NCBI GenBank assembly: GCA_030622295.1
Contig: JAUXGI010000027.1
Location: 1-8,557 of the forward strand
DNA: 8,557 nt
Source of the DNA: Planctomycetota bacterium
GTDB taxonomy: Bacteria; Planctomycetota; B129-G9
Direction: 5' to 3'
Under the pieces are notes generated by a model. That model had not been told where the DNA came from, did not search any database, and worked only from the letters and a program-made list of their open reading frames with translations. Below are positions 5,874 to 8,557 of this stretch, piece after piece; the first letter of the stretch is position 1, and each line of letters starts with the position of its first letter. A program made the position numbers and the translations under genes.

Positions 5874-7946
5874 ATGATGGCAAGGCACCTCATCGCTGTA
5901 TTCATTATCATTGCGGTGTGTCACGTCGCTTACTGGAACTCGCTCGACACGCCCTTCCAGTTCGACGACAGCTACCAGATAGCCGGCAACGCAAGGATTC
6001 ACAACCTGACCGACCCGGTCACCATCTGGGAGTTCAGCCCGAGGCGATTCGTCCTGATGTACACCTATGCGTTGAACTACGCTGTCGGGGGGCGGAACAC
6101 CTGGAATTACCATTACACGAATCTGCTGATACATGCGGCCAACGCGGTGTTGCTGTTCTTTGTCGGGCGGCTTGTTCTCGGGAGACTGATGCGAATTCCT
6201 CCGGGCGAAAGGGGGAAAGCCGGGAGTTGGTCGCGTCCCGAAACGGCGGCATTTCTGGGCGCGCTGTTTTTCGTCTTGCACCCGATGCTCACCGAGGGCG
6301 TCACGTATATCAGCGGGCGCTCCTCGTCGCTCTGCACGATGTTCGCCCTGGCATCGCTGCTGGCGTACTTTCACGGCCGTGCCGCCGAGAGCAGTCTCGG
6401 TGCCGCGGCATGTATTGCCTTGGGGACCCTTTCATGTATCCTCGCAATGATGACCAAGGAACTCGCCGTCGCCATTCCCCTCCTTATCCTGCTTGTTGAG
6501 TATTTCTGCTTCCGCCGCCGGCGGGAGAAGCCCGCGCCCGAAAGCGCCCGCCGAAAGGCCGTCTTCCCTCTCGCGCCTTTCCTCGGCCTGCTGATTATCA
6601 TCGTGGCGTATGCGGCGTACCGTTTGGCGGTCTTCGGCAGGATGACCCGGGACGAGGGATATTTCAGCATTGAATACGCGCTCACGCAATTCACCGTGAT
6701 ACCGCGCTACCTTGCTGCGCTCGCCTTCCCTGTGAGTTTGAACATCGACCATACTCTGCCCCTTAAGACGTCGCTGGATGCGGAGGTCGCGGGCGGTATG
6801 ATTCTTGTGGCGGCGCTTTTGGCTGCGGCGCTGGTCCTCGCGCGGCGGAGACGGCCCCCGAGGTCATGCGGGCCGAATCCGCCTGAGGCGTGGGAAAAGC
6901 GGCCCGCGGCTGCCGTTATCTCCTTCGCCGTCCTCTGGATGTTCATCGCGCTGCTGCCGACCTCCAGCGTCCTTTTCTTGAGAGATGCGATGGCCGAGAG
7001 GCGCATGTATCTGCCGTCCGCAGGTGTGTTTCTCCTTTTCGGTTTCGCACTCTCGGCAGCGCTGGAGGGGGCCGGGGCGCCGAGGGCGGCCGGCCTGAGA
7101 CGTGTTCTGCCGTGCGTGCCGGTTTTTGTGTTGATGTGCGTCTTTGGTTTTATGACCGCGCGGCGCAACATGCTTTATGAGGATCGCCTGCGGCTCTGGC
7201 TGGACGTGAGGAGCAAGGTTCCGCACAGTTATCGCGCGGCCCATTCCTGCGGCCTGGGGTGGCTGGAGCGCGCGCTGGAGGGAATGCGCCGGGGTCGCCC
7301 CGATGTGAAGAACGCCGCCCTGTGGAATGCGCGCCTTGCATTCTGGGACGCCAACCGCCTGAATCCGGAGAGTTACGACACGTATCTGGGACTGTCCGAC
7401 CTGGAGACACTCCGGGAGGATTTTGCCGGCGCACTGCGGTACGCCGCGCTTGCGCGGCTCTTCGCGGAGCAGAGAGAGGAGTACAGGGTCAAGGTATATT
7501 CGCGGGTGGTCAGGGGGCGCTTCTTCAGGGGTGCGGAGTTATTCAAGGAAGCCAGGGATTTCGAAGCGACGGCGACGAAACTGGAGCGGGCGGGCCGCCG
7601 GAGCGAGGCCGCCGAACCGCGCAGGAAAAGCAGGCGGGTGTATAGCCGCGGGCGAGACAACCTGCTCGACTGCATCGCTCTCTATGACCGGACCTTCGGT
7701 CGTCTGGAGCGGAAGAAGAGGACAGGCGGTGATTACCTGACCGCAACCGAGTACTGCTACGCGGCGCATCAACTGCTGGGGTTTTACTATGCCGAGGTCG
7801 AGTTCAACTCCCCAAGACAGAGATACCACAGCAAGAAATGGCTGGACCACTTGATCGAGGGCCGTCGCACTCCCGAGGAAGAGCGGTTTGCGGGCCAGTT
7901 CTTGCATCAGTGGATTGACAAAGTCATCGGGCGCAAAGGTGAATAG
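5874..7946 (+). CDS. TMTC-like multi-span membrane glycosyltransferase with helical C-terminal region
   Basis: This 690-residue protein belongs to the bacterial relatives of TMTC proteins, GT-C-fold membrane proteins with TPR tails. Eukaryotic members O-mannosylate secreted proteins from dolichol-linked sugar. About 11-12 membrane helices lie within residues 4-429. Family marks are FDD (30-32) in the first outer loop, the usual GT-C acidic site; HPMLTEGVTYISGRS (136-150); MTKE (193-196); and ERRMYLPSAG (375-384). The C-terminal part (about 430-690) is predicted helical. It has one passable TPR-like pair near 480-530 and then degenerate, charged helices rather than a clean TPR array. Donor and acceptor are unknown. 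The start is the first of two ATGs, with AGGA 9 bases upstream. A seven-codon frame (5854-5877) ends across this start, probably by chance. The gene follows the HtrA-like gene by 153 bases on the same strand and could share its transcript or be separate. Confidence 0.85.
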   Translation: MMARHLIAVFIIIAVCHVAYWNSLDTPFQFDDSYQIAGNARIHNLTDPVTIWEFSPRRFVLMYTYALNYAVGGRNTWNYHYTNLLIHAANAVLLFFVGRLVLGRLMRIPPGERGKAGSWSRPETAAFLGALFFVLHPMLTEGVTYISGRSSSLCTMFALASLLAYFHGRAAESSLGAAACIALGTLSCILAMMTKELAVAIPLLILLVEYFCFRRRREKPAPESARRKAVFPLAPFLGLLIIIVAYAAYRLAVFGRMTRDEGYFSIEYALTQFTVIPRYLAALAFPVSLNIDHTLPLKTSLDAEVAGGMILVAALLAAALVLARRRRPPRSCGPNPPEAWEKRPAAAVISFAVLWMFIALLPTSSVLFLRDAMAERRMYLPSAGVFLLFGFALSAALEGAGAPRAAGLRRVLPCVPVFVLMCVFGFMTARRNMLYEDRLRLWLDVRSKVPHSYRAAHSCGLGWLERALEGMRRGRPDVKNAALWNARLAFWDANRLNPESYDTYLGLSDLETLREDFAGALRYAALARLFAEQREEYRVKVYSRVVRGRFFRGAELFKEARDFEATATKLERAGRRSEAAEPRRKSRRVYSRGRDNLLDCIALYDRTFGRLERKKRTGGDYLTATEYCYAAHQLLGFYYAEVEFNSPRQRYHSKKWLDHLIEGRRTPEEERFAGQFLHQWIDKVIGRKGE

Positions 7947-7960
7947 CCCGGATATCTCAC

Positions 7961-8009
7961 CGCCAAGACGTTTATCCCGAGGCCTTGCGAGGGGCCAAGA
8001 ACGCCAAGA
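7961..8009. repeat. Short CGCCAAGA iterations between convergent genes
   Basis: CGCCAAGA occurs at 7961-7968 and 8002-8009, with GCCAAGA at 7994-8000, and the first two are split by about 25 GC-rich bases. Similar CCGCCAAGACGCCAAGA runs occur as dispersed intergenic repeats in many large bacterial genomes, so this looks like a worn copy. The remaining intergenic bases (7947-8084) show no clear terminator for either convergent gene. Confidence 0.4.
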
Positions 8010-8084
8010 TAACTTTTATGGATAAATGGTGTGAAGGGATACAGTCCTGAAGAAGTTCTCTCCCCGTGACTTGCAGGCCGCCGT

Positions 8085-8516
8085 TCACTGAATTTTCTGA
8101 AGCAGTCTCTTTACGAGCGTCTTGAAGCGCGGCTCACCGCGGATGTTGTCCAGGTCCTTGTCCGACCGGAGGTGGACGTAATCGTCATAGCCCAGTTCCA
8201 TCGCGCGCTCCAGTTCCTCAAGCGCTTCGGGTGTGTGTTTGAGAAGGGAATAACTGCACGCCAGGTTGTAGTGGACCACCGGGTCAGCCGGGCGCAATTT
8301 CACAAGTTTCCGGTCAATGTCCAATCCTTTCTCATACTGCCCCGCCTGGGTGTAGAGGTTTCCCAGCAGCAAAAGTATGTCAACGTTGCCGGGGTCTCCC
8401 TCGAGCACGCCTTCGTAGAACTCTATTTCGAAATCGAGAGGATTATCGAAGAGGTCATCCCCGCCGAATTCTCTGCCGCCTCGATGGCTGTGTTTGTAGT
8501 CTTTCCTGCGTCTCAT
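8085..8516 (-). CDS. Small TPR protein
   Basis: This is a 143-residue soluble protein without signal peptide or membrane helix. A basic, histidine-containing N-terminus (1-20) leads into a helix (27-40). Two good TPR units follow: about 44-77 (LLLLGNLYTQAGQYEKGLDI) and 79-112 (YNLACSYSLLKHTPEALEEL), with a capping helix to 143. The closing pattern, LGYDDYVHLRSDKDLDNIRG (108-127), is common at the end of small bacterial TPR proteins. TPRs bind other proteins, and the partner is not known. The ATG at 8516 is the first possible start, since an in-frame TGA lies six bases upstream; I see no strong Shine-Dalgarno site. The gene converges on the glycosyltransferase-like gene, so they are separate units. 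Upstream, another minus frame ends in ATGA overlap with this start, so a preceding gene may end at the window edge, but 38 bases are too few to call it. Confidence 0.85.
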   Translation of the reverse strand: MRRRKDYKHSHRGGREFGGDDLFDNPLDFEIEFYEGVLEGDPGNVDILLLLGNLYTQAGQYEKGLDIDRKLVKLRPADPVVHYNLACSYSLLKHTPEALEELERAMELGYDDYVHLRSDKDLDNIRGEPRFKTLVKRLLQKIQ

Positions 8517-8557
8517 GTTTCAATGCTCTGTTGGCCGGAAGCCGTAGTGCCTGTCCG

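Noticed and set aside
5854..5877. Seven-codon frame whose stop overlaps the glycosyltransferase start
   Set aside because: It lacks a well-placed ribosome binding site and is short enough to be chance, though it has the geometry of a coupling leader.
5463..6374. Minus-strand frame of 303 codons
   Set aside because: It spans the end of one gene and the start of another in antisense, with a low-complexity product and no start signal. It is a GC-rich shadow.
8520..8557. Possible 3' end of an upstream minus-strand gene
   Set aside because: At least two frames are open to stops at or near the TPR gene start, and 38 bases cannot show which, if either, is coding.

Overview
The window holds seven protein-coding genes and no RNA gene that I can find. 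Two adjacent genes encode secreted proteins with a PEP-CTERM sorting tail. Such tails imply an exosortase elsewhere in the genome and a Gram-negative envelope. Together with a large bacterial TMTC-like glycosyltransferase and a tandem HtrA-like secreted protein, this suggests an environmental bacterium, perhaps of the Planctomycetota/PVC type or another deep lineage. That placement is inference from gene style, not from a marker gene.

Left half, minus strand, read from 3327 down to 126. A six-helix membrane protein resembling an ECF transporter S component overlaps a TsaA/TrmO-family tRNA-modification gene by ATGA. After 65 bases come two tandem paralogous PEP-CTERM proteins separated by 24 bases. 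The four could form one transcript. The PEP-CTERM proteins have a conserved extracellular domain that I do not recognise. The downstream paralog has gained many cysteines, and its last 21 codons lie in a repeat.

Right half, plus strand. A regulatory region at 3328-3677 contains a 14-bp perfect palindrome, an extended -10 promoter and a leader hairpin. It precedes a 680-residue exported protein made of two trypsin-like/PDZ modules. By motif alignment neither module keeps the catalytic serine, so it looks like a tandem pseudoprotease. Next is a strongly structured GC-rich intergenic element, then a multi-membrane-span glycosyltransferase-like protein with a helical C-terminal region. A small convergent TPR gene closes the window.

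The most unusual structure is an 86-bp repeat, about 92% identical between copies, at 106-191 and 3610-3695. In the right copy it is nearly the whole 5' leader of the pseudoprotease gene: hairpin, Shine-Dalgarno site, ATG and six codons. The left copy has no promoter that I can see and runs directly into the 3' end of the cysteine-rich PEP-CTERM gene, giving that gene its C-terminal tail and stop codon.
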